From assembly GCA_938040055.1 (NCBI GenBank), contig CALHWY010000013.1, positions 1 through 64,000 of the forward strand: 64,000 bases of DNA, written 5' to 3'. The DNA is from an uncultured Endomicrobiia bacterium (GTDB lineage: Bacteria > Elusimicrobiota > Endomicrobiia > Endomicrobiales > Endomicrobiaceae). Position numbers and translations under genes: made by a program. Below the pieces are notes generated by a model, which worked only from the letters and a program-made list of their open reading frames with translations, was not told the DNA's origin and ran no database searches. Below, piece after piece: positions 15,416 to 24,774 of the stretch (its first letter is position 1; each line of letters starts with the position of its first letter).

Positions 15416-18400
15416 ATGTCTAAAAATTTAAAAAAATATAGCAAAAAAGCGGTTTCTATTTTTGTTTCGGTTTCTCTTCTCATTGCTTTTGTATTTAATG
15501 ACTTAGCTTTTTCTAAAAACGGAAAAAATCTTGATAATATTGAAAAAATATCTGAAAATTCAATATTTATTGACAGCAGTTATTATGACAAAGACACGTT
15601 AATAGTTCATATTCTTGATTCGCACGGCGATGCCGAGGCGCAAAAAAAAATATCCGGAATAATTGATTTTTACGATAAACAAAAACCCATAGAGAAAATC
15701 TTTGCGGAAGGGGCTCCTTTAGGCAAGGTGTCCTTAAACCTTTTTAAAGGCATAGACGAGAAACTTAAAAAAGACATTCTTGATAAAATGCTTTCCGAAA
15801 TGCAGATAGGGGCTTGCGAATATTATGCTTCCTATAATAACAGAGACATACTTTTCGGCATAGAAGACAATGAACTTTATAATAAAAATCTTCAACTCAT
15901 CCGGGACATGCTTGTATTAAACGGGGAAAATGAAGTATTTCTCAGCAATCTTTCCTCAAAAGTCGGGATGTTAAAAAAAATGCATTTGTCGAAATCCCTT
16001 TTTAATATCGAAAAAGCGATAGAAGAAAATACCTCAAATCCGTATTCCAAAATAAAATCTTTTTTTAGCAAAGATCCTGATTTTGACGAAACCGCTTATG
16101 AAAGTTTTTTTACTTATCTTTACTTGAAAGAAAAGAGCGGTGAAATAAATTACAAATCCGCGATAAAAGAAGTGTCTGCTTTAAATAAATATCTCAGCAC
16201 GGCATTGTCTTACAAAGATTATATGCAGGCCAGCGCTCTTCTGGCGGAGTCCGGCGACAGGGCTTCCATAGGAAAAGCCTATGCGATAATAACAGCGAAC
16301 GCTCCCGAAGCCGGCAAAAAATTTCCCGAGATTATGGCGGCTTTGAAAATGAATTACACAAGCCAGAATATGAACACTTACGACGTTTATGTGCAAAAAC
16401 GGGCTTTAAAAAAATATATAGCCGGAAAGTACGCTTCCGAAGAAGAAAAAGAGATTCTTTATCTTGCGGATATGGTTGAATCCGTAAAACAGATATATTC
16501 GCTGAGTATAACCAGAAATGATCTGCTTGAGTTTATAAACGCCAGAAAACAGTTAAGGCGGATAAGTTCTAAATATCTGGATATAGCGGAAAGCAATACC
16601 CTTGTTTATCTTGCGGAAAACAAGATAACGGATTTAATTTATTCCATCAACCTGCAGAGAGATGCGGTATTTTTCAATGCGGTAAAAAATACTATAGAAA
16701 ACCGGACAGGTAAAACCGGGCCGTCTGCGGAACCGGCGGAAGTTTCCGGCGTTAAAGATTTTTCGCGGGTTTTTGTCGTGGTTACGGGCGGATTTCATCT
16801 TGAATTTACCGATTTTTTAAGAAAAAACAAAATATCATATCTCAGTATCGCTCCCAAACTCGAAAAAAGCGCCGACCGCAAACAATATATAGATACCATA
16901 AACCTGCCGGGAAAACTCGGAAGCAAAAACATAACTTTTGAATATTGCGCTTTTGCGCCTCCTCTTTTAAACGCAGTCAATAATAATGAGAACGCGTCCG
17001 TGAAAGGAATAATAATAAAAAATATCGTCAAAGCCTGGCTTTCCTCGGCTGAGGAAGCGGGGCTCAAAAAAGAAGATATATATTCTGACATATATAACTG
17101 GCTTGCGGAAAACGGGGTTGGCGAAGACGCGCTTAAAGACATAGAGGAGCTTTCATTTCTGTCGGATATGTTCCGGCCCGGTGAAGCGGCCGCCGACGAT
17201 TCCGAAAAGGAAGAAGAGCCCTCGGCCGCAGGCGGAGATATTGTCCGGCAGCGGCAAGACGGCGACGGTTTTGATGCCGCTGTTTCCGTCCGAAGCGCGG
17301 GCAAAGAAATTGTTCCGGCGGATAGCGCCGCAGAGGATTTGATAAAAAATGATACCGTAACAAAAAATGAGGCGGTTTTGGAGAAGTCCGAATCTTCGGA
17401 AGAAACTTCGGTTTTCGCAAAAATAAAGAAAAAGCTGGGGCTTGATTTCCAGCATTGGCGTTTTCCGTCGGTAGCAGCGGCAAATTCCGTTTTTAAGGCC
17501 GCGAAATCATACCGGGAATTCGCGGATATAGTAAAAAACGCCAAAAAGGTAAGCGCTTTGGAGTTTGAAGTAAAACTCGGAGAATCCGGCTTTTATATTG
17601 AAGGAAGCGGCGGTTTTACGATCTCGGTCGATGAGGCCGTCGACGTCGTTGAGAAATTTGCGAAAAAGAAAAAAAGAACCGAAATAATATTAAGGCTTGA
17701 CGAAAATATCGGCAGGGATCATGATAAAATACTGGCGCTGACCCTGAAAAGAAAAAATAAGTTTGTCATAATAAGCAATGATAAGGAATTCGTGAAATCG
17801 GTCGATTCGTCCTCTTACAAAAATGTGGAGACGGCTTATCTGATGCCTTCCGGTCTCGGCGCCGTTGAAGCTCTTGAACTTATAAAAGAGATGACTTCCG
17901 CGGGCGTTTTCGGCATACGCGTGGATAAAAGCATTTTCGATTCGGTCGGGGCTTACCTTTTTTCCAAGTATCGCGGAAAATACCTGAACCTTTATATACA
18001 GGACGGCAAAGTCGACGAACAGTACGGCGATTTTATTTTTGAAGGCAGGGGGAAAAGTCTTTTGATTTCATCCGAGCCGGCGGTTCATCTGCAGCAGAAA
18101 AAGACATCTCTTGCCGCTTACAGAAATATTGCGGCTACTCCGGTTATACAGCTTGTCATAGGCTTTGAATTTTTCGCTTCTTTCAGCATGATTTATCTTA
18201 ACGGCAAAGGTTATGACCTGTCATTTTTGAGCACTATGTTTGCGTTTTGCGGCATTCTTAACATTATAGGATCTCTTGTCTCAAGCTATGCGAGCAAATT
18301 TTTCGGCAAAAGAAATGTCCTTATGGTCAATCTTCTTTTGCATTGCGCCGGAGACGCCTTGCTTCTTGTCGCAGGATGGTCGCCCGTTCTGCTCGGTTTT

Positions 18401-19384
18401 GCTCTCGGCGTTCCCGCAATGGCGGCCGCAGGCATCGCCACTCTTCTTATACCGTTTCTGCATTCATCGCTTAAAGCCGTCGGAAAAGAGAATAAGTTCG
18501 AATCTGTTTACGGCAAAACCAGAAGCATTTTCTGGATCGGTCTTGCTCTTTCGTCGATTTTCGGAAGCTGGCTTGCCCAGGCCGTCAGCCAGGCTTTCGT
18601 TATAGCTCTCTCGAGCGCCATTATTACCGTTTTCAGCGTATACTCCATCATTACGACGGGAACTATTGAAGACGCGGATAAACAAGAAATGACCGATGAA
18701 GAGAAAGAATTTTCGCATCTTAAAGAAGGCAAAAAAATATGGCAGGGCATTAAAACGGTATTTACCACAAAAGGGCTTAATACTACCGTTATCATCAACT
18801 TTATCGTTGACAGCGTGCTGTTTGCTCTGCTTGCTCTGGGCGTGCAGCCGATGCTTGACGAAAGCGGGCTCAGCTTGTCTCTTCTGGGACTTGTCGCTTT
18901 CTCGGCGAATATTATGCAAAGCGTGGCAAGCAAGTACGCCGATAAGATTTCTTCCATTGTAAACGGCACTTTGAAACGCACGCTGTACTTCGCATCTCTT
19001 ACGGCTCTGGCGGCTAGCTTTATAGTGTTTAATAATCCGCTGCTTTTAATACTGTTTTATATACTTGCCAATTTCTGGCAGGGAGCTTCCTCAATCATAG
19101 AGCCCGCAAAAGTCGAAGAAAAACTTCCGGATGACATAACTCCGTATTGGTTCTCGGCAAAGACCATTATAAACAGCGGCCTTGCCGCGGCGGTGCAGCT
19201 TATTCTCGCTTCGGCTTTTAAAGTGTTCAGCGTGGAAATAATACTGACGGCGGTAATAGGAGTAATCACCGTCGTTTCAATCGTGCTCGGTTCTGTGTTT
19301 AAAGACGGATATAAAAGCGATAAAGATTTTGACAAAGTATTGCCGGACACTCAATATACAAGACAGTTGCTCAGCGCGGCATAA
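15416..19384 (+). CDS. Fusion: TraB/ChaN-like domain + possible barrel domain + MFS transporter (1,322 aa)
   Basis: A signal-like N-terminus (SIFVSVSLLIAFVFNDLAFS, 14-33) precedes a domain (about 50-500) resembling the TraB/ChaN/EreA group: DSHGDAE at 68-74, FAEGAPLGK around 96-104, FGIEDNELY, and TGGFH near 458-462. An acidic linker (about 585-665) follows. Residues about 675-890 alternate strands and helices (SALEFEVKL, TEIILRLDEN, KFVIISNDKEFV, FGIRVDKS), somewhat like a degenerate glycerophosphodiesterase-type barrel; this is weak. From about 905 come twelve hydrophobic helices of MFS type. Function unknown; coupling of an envelope hydrolase-like domain to transport is inference. It has its own promoter, and tRNA-Thr follows. 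Confidence 0.75.
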   Translation: MSKNLKKYSKKAVSIFVSVSLLIAFVFNDLAFSKNGKNLDNIEKISENSIFIDSSYYDKDTLIVHILDSHGDAEAQKKISGIIDFYDKQKPIEKIFAEGAPLGKVSLNLFKGIDEKLKKDILDKMLSEMQIGACEYYASYNNRDILFGIEDNELYNKNLQLIRDMLVLNGENEVFLSNLSSKVGMLKKMHLSKSLFNIEKAIEENTSNPYSKIKSFFSKDPDFDETAYESFFTYLYLKEKSGEINYKSAIKEVSALNKYLSTALSYKDYMQASALLAESGDRASIGKAYAIITANAPEAGKKFPEIMAALKMNYTSQNMNTYDVYVQKRALKKYIAGKYASEEEKEILYLADMVESVKQIYSLSITRNDLLEFINARKQLRRISSKYLDIAESNTLVYLAENKITDLIYSINLQRDAVFFNAVKNTIENRTGKTGPSAEPAEVSGVKDFSRVFVVVTGGFHLEFTDFLRKNKISYLSIAPKLEKSADRKQYIDTINLPGKLGSKNITFEYCAFAPPLLNAVNNNENASVKGIIIKNIVKAWLSSAEEAGLKKEDIYSDIYNWLAENGVGEDALKDIEELSFLSDMFRPGEAAADDSEKEEEPSAAGGDIVRQRQDGDGFDAAVSVRSAGKEIVPADSAAEDLIKNDTVTKNEAVLEKSESSEETSVFAKIKKKLGLDFQHWRFPSVAAANSVFKAAKSYREFADIVKNAKKVSALEFEVKLGESGFYIEGSGGFTISVDEAVDVVEKFAKKKKRTEIILRLDENIGRDHDKILALTLKRKNKFVIISNDKEFVKSVDSSSYKNVETAYLMPSGLGAVEALELIKEMTSAGVFGIRVDKSIFDSVGAYLFSKYRGKYLNLYIQDGKVDEQYGDFIFEGRGKSLLISSEPAVHLQQKKTSLAAYRNIAATPVIQLVIGFEFFASFSMIYLNGKGYDLSFLSTMFAFCGILNIIGSLVSSYASKFFGKRNVLMVNLLLHCAGDALLLVAGWSPVLLGFALGVPAMAAAGIATLLIPFLHSSLKAVGKENKFESVYGKTRSIFWIGLALSSIFGSWLAQAVSQAFVIALSSAIITVFSVYSIITTGTIEDADKQEMTDEEKEFSHLKEGKKIWQGIKTVFTTKGLNTTVIINFIVDSVLFALLALGVQPMLDESGLSLSLLGLVAFSANIMQSVASKYADKISSIVNGTLKRTLYFASLTALAASFIVFNNPLLLILFYILANFWQGASSIIEPAKVEEKLPDDITPYWFSAKTIINSGLAAAVQLILASAFKVFSVEIILTAVIGVITVVSIVLGSVFKDGYKSDKDFDKVLPDTQYTRQLLSAA

Positions 19385-19398
19385 TATTTCGCGTTTTG

Positions 19399-19427
19399 TT
19401 GACTTTAACCGGCATATTTTATATTAT
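19399..19427 (+). promoter_or_regulatory. Promoter for tRNA-Thr
   Basis: TTGACT (19399-19404), 17-nt spacer, TATTAT (19422-19427), ending 9 nt before the first tRNA base. It starts 15 nt after the end of the MFS fusion gene. Confidence 0.7.
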
Positions 19428-19436
19428 GTCCCTCGT

Positions 19437-19509
19437 GCCGACGTAGCTCAGCTGGTAGAGCAGCGGTTTTGTAAACCGCAGGTCGTAGGTTCAAACCCTA
19501 TCGTCGGCT
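19437..19509 (+). tRNA. tRNA-Thr (anticodon TGT)
   Basis: 73-nt cloverleaf. Acceptor GCCGACG/CGTCGGC, D stem GCTC/GAGC, anticodon stem GCGGT/ACCGC with loop TTTGTAA (anticodon TGT, reads ACA), variable loop AGGTC, T arm with the TTCAAAC loop. The discriminator is T; CCA is not encoded. Confidence 0.97.
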
Positions 19510-20543
19510 TTTGATAGTACGGGAAAACAGTTTTCTGCAAAGGCCGTTCCGGGCGTCCGGAGCGGTTTTATTGATTCGGCTTTGCAGTCCGAATCTGGAA
19601 ACAATCCGAAAATATTTCTACCTCCGGAAAGCGGCGCCGGCCGAAGCTCGGATGTTAAATGCAGCCTGAAACAGAAAATCTTTTGCAAAATCCCTGCCGA
19701 AATTAAATTTAAAAGCGGAAATCCTAAAAATTTGTTCATATTGCCGACGATGTAAAAGCGGGTTTTAAAAGCCGGCTTTTTTGATTTGAAAAGCATGCGC
19801 TTTTTTACTGCGAATTTATTTTCTTTACGTGTCTTAAAAGCGGCTTTTTTAATTCACGGGGCATGCCGGTGTTTTGACAGCCGAAAGTCTGTTTCCAGAT
19901 TTGTCGGGATTATTTGAGAGTACGGATATCCGTATTTCGGTAGCCGACACTCAAAAGGGAAAAGATTAAGAACTCGTAGCCGTTGTCTCAACCGGAGATT
20001 AGCGATAACGGACGGATGCGGAAAATTTTCGGAACGAGTACGGCGCATTATGTTTTTGCCCGGCATACTCGTATTTAAACCGGAAAGAGTTTAAAAAGGG
20101 GCGTTTACAACAAATAACGGCAGATTTTTTGCGCCGGCTTTTTTGACATTTTCATACGGTACGCTAAGCTTTTTCTTCATATTAAATTAAAATAGCGCGG
20201 CGGGCAGACAAGATCGGGTATTCGTAAAAGCAATTCTTAAATATTTTTTCCCGGGCAAATGACGCATATTATCCGAAATCCCGGGGAAGCAATGATAAAT
20301 TGCCGGAACTGGTTTTTATTTTTTCCTTATTCAAGATTATTGGCAAAAGTTAAAAATGCCGGGTTTTTATGCCCGGCTGCATATAAAAGGTATTTTTTTA
20401 AGCTTGGCTTTTTATAAAAACGCGCGAAATATAAGGCCGCCTTAAAGCTTTAACCTGAAAACGCCGGATTTTATCATATCCAAGCGTTTTTTTGTTCTTT
20501 CCTGCCTATTGGCCGCCCGGATTTGCCGAAAACCAATAAAATA
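19510..20543. other. Gene-free stretch of about 1 kb after tRNA-Thr
   Basis: No gene can be supported; frames are short and broken on both strands. The DNA is rich in short T-runs after GGCTT, for example near 19768-19779 and 19848-19858, which may be terminator remnants. A clear hairpin lies at 20358-20377. The mix of GC-rich pieces and stop codons suggests eroded former coding DNA, but I cannot assign a source. Confidence 0.4.
20358..20377 (-). terminator. Hairpin with minus-strand U-tail
   Basis: GCCGGG pairs with CCCGGC around a TTTTTAT loop. ATTTTTAAC follows on the minus strand, as at an intrinsic terminator, while the plus side lacks a T-run. No minus-strand gene ends here, so its role is unclear; it may end antisense transcription from the kinase operon region. 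Confidence 0.4.
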
Positions 20544-20572
20544 TTGATTTATTAGTCATTTTTTAATATCAT
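20544..20572 (+). promoter_or_regulatory. Promoter for the two-component operon
   Basis: TTGATT (20544-20549), 17-nt spacer, TATCAT (20567-20572). It leaves a leader of about 20 nt before the kinase ATG at 20599, which has no recognisable Shine-Dalgarno. Confidence 0.6.
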
Positions 20573-20598
20573 AAACCATTACGTTTTTAACTGAAAAA

Positions 20599-22182
20599 AT
20601 GAAAAGAAAAATCCGTTTCAACCTTAAATTTAAATTTATATTAATGATAGCTTTTGTTATTGTGTTTACCGCAATAACGCTTACCGCGTATTTTGTATAT
20701 TCGCAAAGAAGCTTTCTGATAGGCTCAACGGAAAAGAAAGGCATGGATCTGGCAAAAAGGCTTGCCAATTCCAATGATCTCAATGTTTCGCCGCAATTTA
20801 CTGATATTTTAAGAAATTCCACGGATAACGCTTTATATGAAGAAGACGTTATTTATTCGATAATATATGACAGAGACGGGCAAATACTTGCGGATTCGGG
20901 AATAACGTCTCCGGAGATCAGGGATTATCTTTTTTACAGCAAACCCACAAGTTCGGACATACTCCTTTATGACAAGAAACTTATGAAGCGCAACAGTTTC
21001 CGGACGAAAAAAATCGGAGAGATCTTTGAAGTTCTGCTTCCCATGGTTACTTATGATATGCTGCGCGCCAATATAGGCGCTTCTCTGGCTAATGATTATA
21101 TGAAAGAAAACGATGACAGCGGCGAAATTGTGGGAATAGTCAGAGTCGGGGTTTCTCTGGAAAGAGTTAATAAAGAAGTCGATAAAATAACGAAATCCGC
21201 GGTTGTTCTTACTATAATAGTCATCATAGCCAGCATTCTTTTGTCTTTTTTTCTGATAAAGGTTCTGCTGACTCCTATAAACGAACTGGTAGTGGGCACG
21301 AAAAAAATCGCCTCGGGGGATTTGTCTTACAGGGTGCCGTTAACCTCCAGCGACGAACTGAGCGATCTCGCGGAATCGTTTAATTCCATGGCGCAGGATC
21401 TTAAGAGCTATGTCGACGAACTTAATAATGAAAAGCAGGATCTGCTGAAAGTCAAGATAATGCTTGAACAGAGGGGAATGGAACTGGAAGAAACGCTGGA
21501 CAAAGTGCAGAGTATGCAGCAGGAACTGCTAAGGTCGGAGAAGTTTGCCACTATAGGGCGCCTTGCCGCTTCGGTGGCGCATGAACTGAGAAATCCGCTG
21601 GCGAGTCTTAAAAATATATCCTATTATTTATCTAAAATGGGAAAGTTTGAGGATGTAAAAGCTAAAAAAATGCTTGATATGCTTTCCTCGGACGTTTCCA
21701 GGGCCAATAAAATTATAACCGATCTTCTTGACTACTCGAGAGCTAAAAAACTAAATAAGCTTGAAATGTGGATAGACGAGTTTGTCAATAAGGCTATTTT
21801 AAACGTCGTGCTCGCGGATTCGGTGAAAGTGGTCAGAAAGCTGGAGCGCTTCAAAGCCCTTGTGGATCCTGACAAGATGACGCAGGTTCTTATAAATCTT
21901 ATTTCAAATGCCAGAGACGCCATGCCCGAGGGCGGAGCCATAACCGTTTCCTGCGCCAAGAAAGATATGTCATACGAGATTAAAGTTTCAGACAACGGCA
22001 TAGGCATGAACAGGGAAACCTCTGCGCATATTTTCGATCCTCTTTACACGACAAAATTAAAAGGCATAGGGCTGGGGCTTTCGATAGTAAAAGAAATCGT
22101 GGAAGCCCATTTCGGCACGATAACGGTTGACAGCGCCGAAGGGAAAGGCACATCCTTTACAATAACGCTGCCACTGGAGTAA
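20599..22182 (+). CDS. Membrane sensor histidine kinase with HAMP domain
   Basis: 527 residues. TM1 (about 12-34), a periplasmic sensor region of about 160 residues with no family I recognise, TM2 (TIIVIIASILLSFFLIKVLL, about 198-217), a HAMP domain, a coiled coil (about 270-310), then HisKA with the phospho-accepting His328 in VAHELRNPLASLKN, and an ATPase domain with N-box NLISNARDAMPEGG, DNGIGM and the GLGLSIVKEIVEAHFG G-box. NtrB/AtoS-like class. First gene of an operon with a receiver protein and a second kinase. Confidence 0.94.
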   Translation: MKRKIRFNLKFKFILMIAFVIVFTAITLTAYFVYSQRSFLIGSTEKKGMDLAKRLANSNDLNVSPQFTDILRNSTDNALYEEDVIYSIIYDRDGQILADSGITSPEIRDYLFYSKPTSSDILLYDKKLMKRNSFRTKKIGEIFEVLLPMVTYDMLRANIGASLANDYMKENDDSGEIVGIVRVGVSLERVNKEVDKITKSAVVLTIIVIIASILLSFFLIKVLLTPINELVVGTKKIASGDLSYRVPLTSSDELSDLAESFNSMAQDLKSYVDELNNEKQDLLKVKIMLEQRGMELEETLDKVQSMQQELLRSEKFATIGRLAASVAHELRNPLASLKNISYYLSKMGKFEDVKAKKMLDMLSSDVSRANKIITDLLDYSRAKKLNKLEMWIDEFVNKAILNVVLADSVKVVRKLERFKALVDPDKMTQVLINLISNARDAMPEGGAITVSCAKKDMSYEIKVSDNGIGMNRETSAHIFDPLYTTKLKGIGLGLSIVKEIVEAHFGTITVDSAEGKGTSFTITLPLE

Positions 22183-22185
22183 TTT

Positions 22186-23229
22186 ATGAGCGCAGAAAAA
22201 AATTTGAACATTTTGATCGCCGACGATGAAGAAGGGTTAAGATTTTCTCTTGCCAGCATTCTTGAAATAGAAGGCTATCGCGTCAAAACGGCCGGAGACG
22301 GACTTGAAGCTTTGGAGCTTGTAAAAAGCAATTCGTTTGACATAGCTTTTTTTGACATCAGAATGCCAGGAATGAATGGAGTGGAAGTTTTCAAAAAGAT
22401 AAAAGAGATAAGTTCTGAAACCATAGTCGTAATGATGACCGCCTATGCGATGAATGATCTCATCAAAGAAGCGGTAAAAGAAGGCGCTTTTGCCTGTATA
22501 AGCAAACCTTTCGAAATTGAGGATGTCTTAAATACGGTAAAAGAGATAAGCTCGAAAAAAACCGGACTTGTCATTTCCGAGCAGGGCCGGACGCGGGATT
22601 TGCTGTCGAGCAATCTTAAAACCGCCGGTTTTATGGTTGTATGTAAAGACAGTTTCAGCGACGCACAAGACTTTATGGACAGGAGAAAGCCCGACTGCAT
22701 TTTTGTGATAGGGCCGCAGCGGGAAGATATTTCCGCGATCAAAACTTTTGCCGGAAAACTTACGGAATCCGAATTTGTTATTATCGCTTCTCCGGAATGC
22801 GGCGGGTTTGCGGGATTAAAAAACATAAAGTGCGTCAAAAAACCTTTAACCGGAGAAATCCTGTCGGAATTCTTTCCCGCTTCCCGGAAAAAGCGCGTTA
22901 TTATAATATCAAGCGACACAATCTGGGCGAATAATCTTAAGCTTGCGGTTATAGCCAAAGGATATGATTCGGCTTATTATTCTTCAGTCGAAAGTTTTTT
23001 TGGCGAAGCCGATCCCGGAAAATTCGATTTTGTCATATGCGACGCCGGAGAAGTACGTGATATAGACGCTTTTTATGGTAAAATAAGCAGGATGAACGCG
23101 CAGGCCAAGAACATTTTTGTTTTTGATTTTGAAAGTTCTGCGGGCGAAAGTCTCAAAAAATTTAACGCGTCTTTTCTCCAGAAACCTTTTGACACCGGGG
23201 AGCTTCTGGCAATAATGGAAAGAACTTAA
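22186..23229 (+). CDS. Response regulator with one intact and two degenerate receiver domains
   Basis: 347 residues. The first receiver is complete: acidic DDEE (13-16), phospho-site Asp57 in AFFDIRMPGM, Thr85 and Lys107 in ISKPFE. A second receiver-like unit (about 125-228) has lost the acidic cluster and the Asp; its KKPLTGE end remains. A third (about 230-347) keeps an Asp (286, ICDAGEV) and Lys333 (LQKPFD) but lacks the acidic pocket. No DNA-binding or AAA+ output domain is present, so it must act through protein contacts, perhaps as a phosphate-relay hub between the two flanking kinases (inference). Confidence 0.9.
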   Translation: MSAEKNLNILIADDEEGLRFSLASILEIEGYRVKTAGDGLEALELVKSNSFDIAFFDIRMPGMNGVEVFKKIKEISSETIVVMMTAYAMNDLIKEAVKEGAFACISKPFEIEDVLNTVKEISSKKTGLVISEQGRTRDLLSSNLKTAGFMVVCKDSFSDAQDFMDRRKPDCIFVIGPQREDISAIKTFAGKLTESEFVIIASPECGGFAGLKNIKCVKKPLTGEILSEFFPASRKKRVIIISSDTIWANNLKLAVIAKGYDSAYYSSVESFFGEADPGKFDFVICDAGEVRDIDAFYGKISRMNAQAKNIFVFDFESSAGESLKKFNASFLQKPFDTGELLAIMERT

Positions 23230-23242
23230 AAAGAGGAAAAAC

Positions 23243-24256
23243 ATGAACAATCTTTTGGCGGCAAAAATATTTCTTTTTATCGCGGCGGTTCTTTCGGCTT
23301 TATCGGCCGTATACGGCGGACAGATCCATCAGTTTCTCGGTTTTCTGGCAAGCGCGGTGTGCTTTGCGGCGTTTCTGACCGTTCTTTTGTACGAAGACCC
23401 TAAAAAATACGACGGCGGCGAAAGCAAAACTTATTCAAAAAGATATAAGGATTACAGGCAAAAAGAAATTTCCGCCGCTTCCCAGACTTATGCTCCTTCT
23501 TTCGCGCAGGAAATGAAAAAGGAAGAGCTCCGGTATGCAAGCTCTGAAATAAACGGCGCATTCAGGCAGCAAAGAGAGTTGAGCTTTAAGAAAGAAGAAA
23601 TCATAGCCGACCAAATCCGTCTTTTGAATAAATTCGCTTCGGCGGCTTCGCATGATCTTAAAAATCCTCTTTCCAGCATGAAAAATATCGCTTACTATTT
23701 CACGCATTCCGTTAAGCTTGAAGGGGAAGTTCCCAATAAAATGCTTAAAATGCTTTCCGGAGAAGTCGACAGAATGAATAATATGATAGTGGAGCTTCTT
23801 GATTCCACCAGGGTTAAGCAGCTTAACAAAGCTAATGCGGATCTCAGCGCAATTATCGAATCCGCCGCGGAAAGCCAGAAAGACGACAGATATTGTATCG
23901 ACACGACTTTGCAGCAGCTTCAGGTGTATGCGGACTTTGAGAGAATGCGTCAGGTTTTTTCAAGCATTATCCGCAATGCCAAAGAGGCCATGCCCGAAGG
24001 CGGAACAATAACCGTCAAATCTTATAAATCGGCCAATGAGGCTTTTATTGAAATTTCGGACACCGGAGCCGGCATGGACGAAGACGTTCTTGCCCGCTGT
24101 TTTGATCCGATGTTTTCCACAAAGCAGGCAAAAGCTTTAGGGATGTCTCTTACGGTTTCAAAGCAGATCGTGACAATGCACGGCGGCATCATAAAGGCCG
24201 AAAGCATTAAAGGCAAAGGCTCTAAATTCGTCGTTAATCTTCCTCTTTCCGTATGA
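23243..24256 (+). CDS. Sensor histidine kinase, short membrane anchor, no sensor domain
   Basis: 337 residues. Two closely spaced TM helices at the N-terminus (about 5-20 and 27-50), a coiled coil, then HisKA with His137 in ASHDLKNPLSSMKN and an ATPase domain (IRNAKEAMPEGG, DTGAGM, FDPMFSTK, GMSLTVSKQIV). The catalytic core closely parallels the first kinase of the operon (compare LKNISYY with MKNIAYY, and MPEGGAIT with MPEGGTIT), suggesting an old duplication. With almost no extracellular part, it probably senses within or under the membrane. Its end overlaps smpB by 4 nt. Confidence 0.92.
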   Translation: MNNLLAAKIFLFIAAVLSALSAVYGGQIHQFLGFLASAVCFAAFLTVLLYEDPKKYDGGESKTYSKRYKDYRQKEISAASQTYAPSFAQEMKKEELRYASSEINGAFRQQRELSFKKEEIIADQIRLLNKFASAASHDLKNPLSSMKNIAYYFTHSVKLEGEVPNKMLKMLSGEVDRMNNMIVELLDSTRVKQLNKANADLSAIIESAAESQKDDRYCIDTTLQQLQVYADFERMRQVFSSIIRNAKEAMPEGGTITVKSYKSANEAFIEISDTGAGMDEDVLARCFDPMFSTKQAKALGMSLTVSKQIVTMHGGIIKAESIKGKGSKFVVNLPLSV

Positions 24257-24717
24257 AAAACGATAAAAAAGTTTTTACCGCCAACCGCAAAGCTTTTCAC
24301 GATTATGAGATACTTGAAAAAGTGGAAGCCGGAATAGTGCTTTCGGGTTTTGAAGTAAAATCCGTAAAGCGCTCCAATGTCAGTCTTGCCGACAGCATTG
24401 TGCGTTTTTCTTCGGGAGAGGCTTATGCGGACAATATGTTTATAGCTCCTTATGAACGGATTTCAACGCATATAAGCGATTATGACGCCAAAAGAAAAAG
24501 AAAACTTTTGATGCACAAAAGCGAGATCGCCAAACTCAGCGCCAGAGCCAAAGAAAAAGGTCTTACCGCAATACCTCTTGAAGTCTATCTTTCTCCGAAA
24601 GGAAAAATCAAAGTTCTTATCGGTCTTGGAAAGGGAAGAAAATCTTATGATAAAAGAGAAGTCATAAAAAAGAAAGATCTGGACAGGGAAATGTCCAGAG
24701 AACGCTTCTCAAGATAA
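24253..24717 (+). CDS. smpB: SsrA-binding protein SmpB
   Basis: 154 residues, normal length. Carries tmRNA to stalled ribosomes for trans-translation. Matches the family from ANRKAFHDYEILEKVEAGIVLSGFEVKSVK (quoted in part by position 9-38) through LLMHKSEIAKL and LYLSPKGKIKV-like strands to the basic C-terminal tail (YDKREVIKKKDLDREM). The tmRNA gene itself is not in the window. Overlaps the second kinase gene by 4 nt. Confidence 0.96.
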   Translation: MKNDKKVFTANRKAFHDYEILEKVEAGIVLSGFEVKSVKRSNVSLADSIVRFSSGEAYADNMFIAPYERISTHISDYDAKRKRKLLMHKSEIAKLSARAKEKGLTAIPLEVYLSPKGKIKVLIGLGKGRKSYDKREVIKKKDLDREMSRERFSR

Positions 24718-24774
24718 AAGCAATACTTCCGGCCGATGTTATATAGTGCTCTGCACAAAGCGTATAGCGGATAT

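Noticed and set aside
19437..19509. tRNA-Thr as an attachment site with an integrated element
   Set aside because: No integrase and no repeated 3' tRNA segment downstream within the window.
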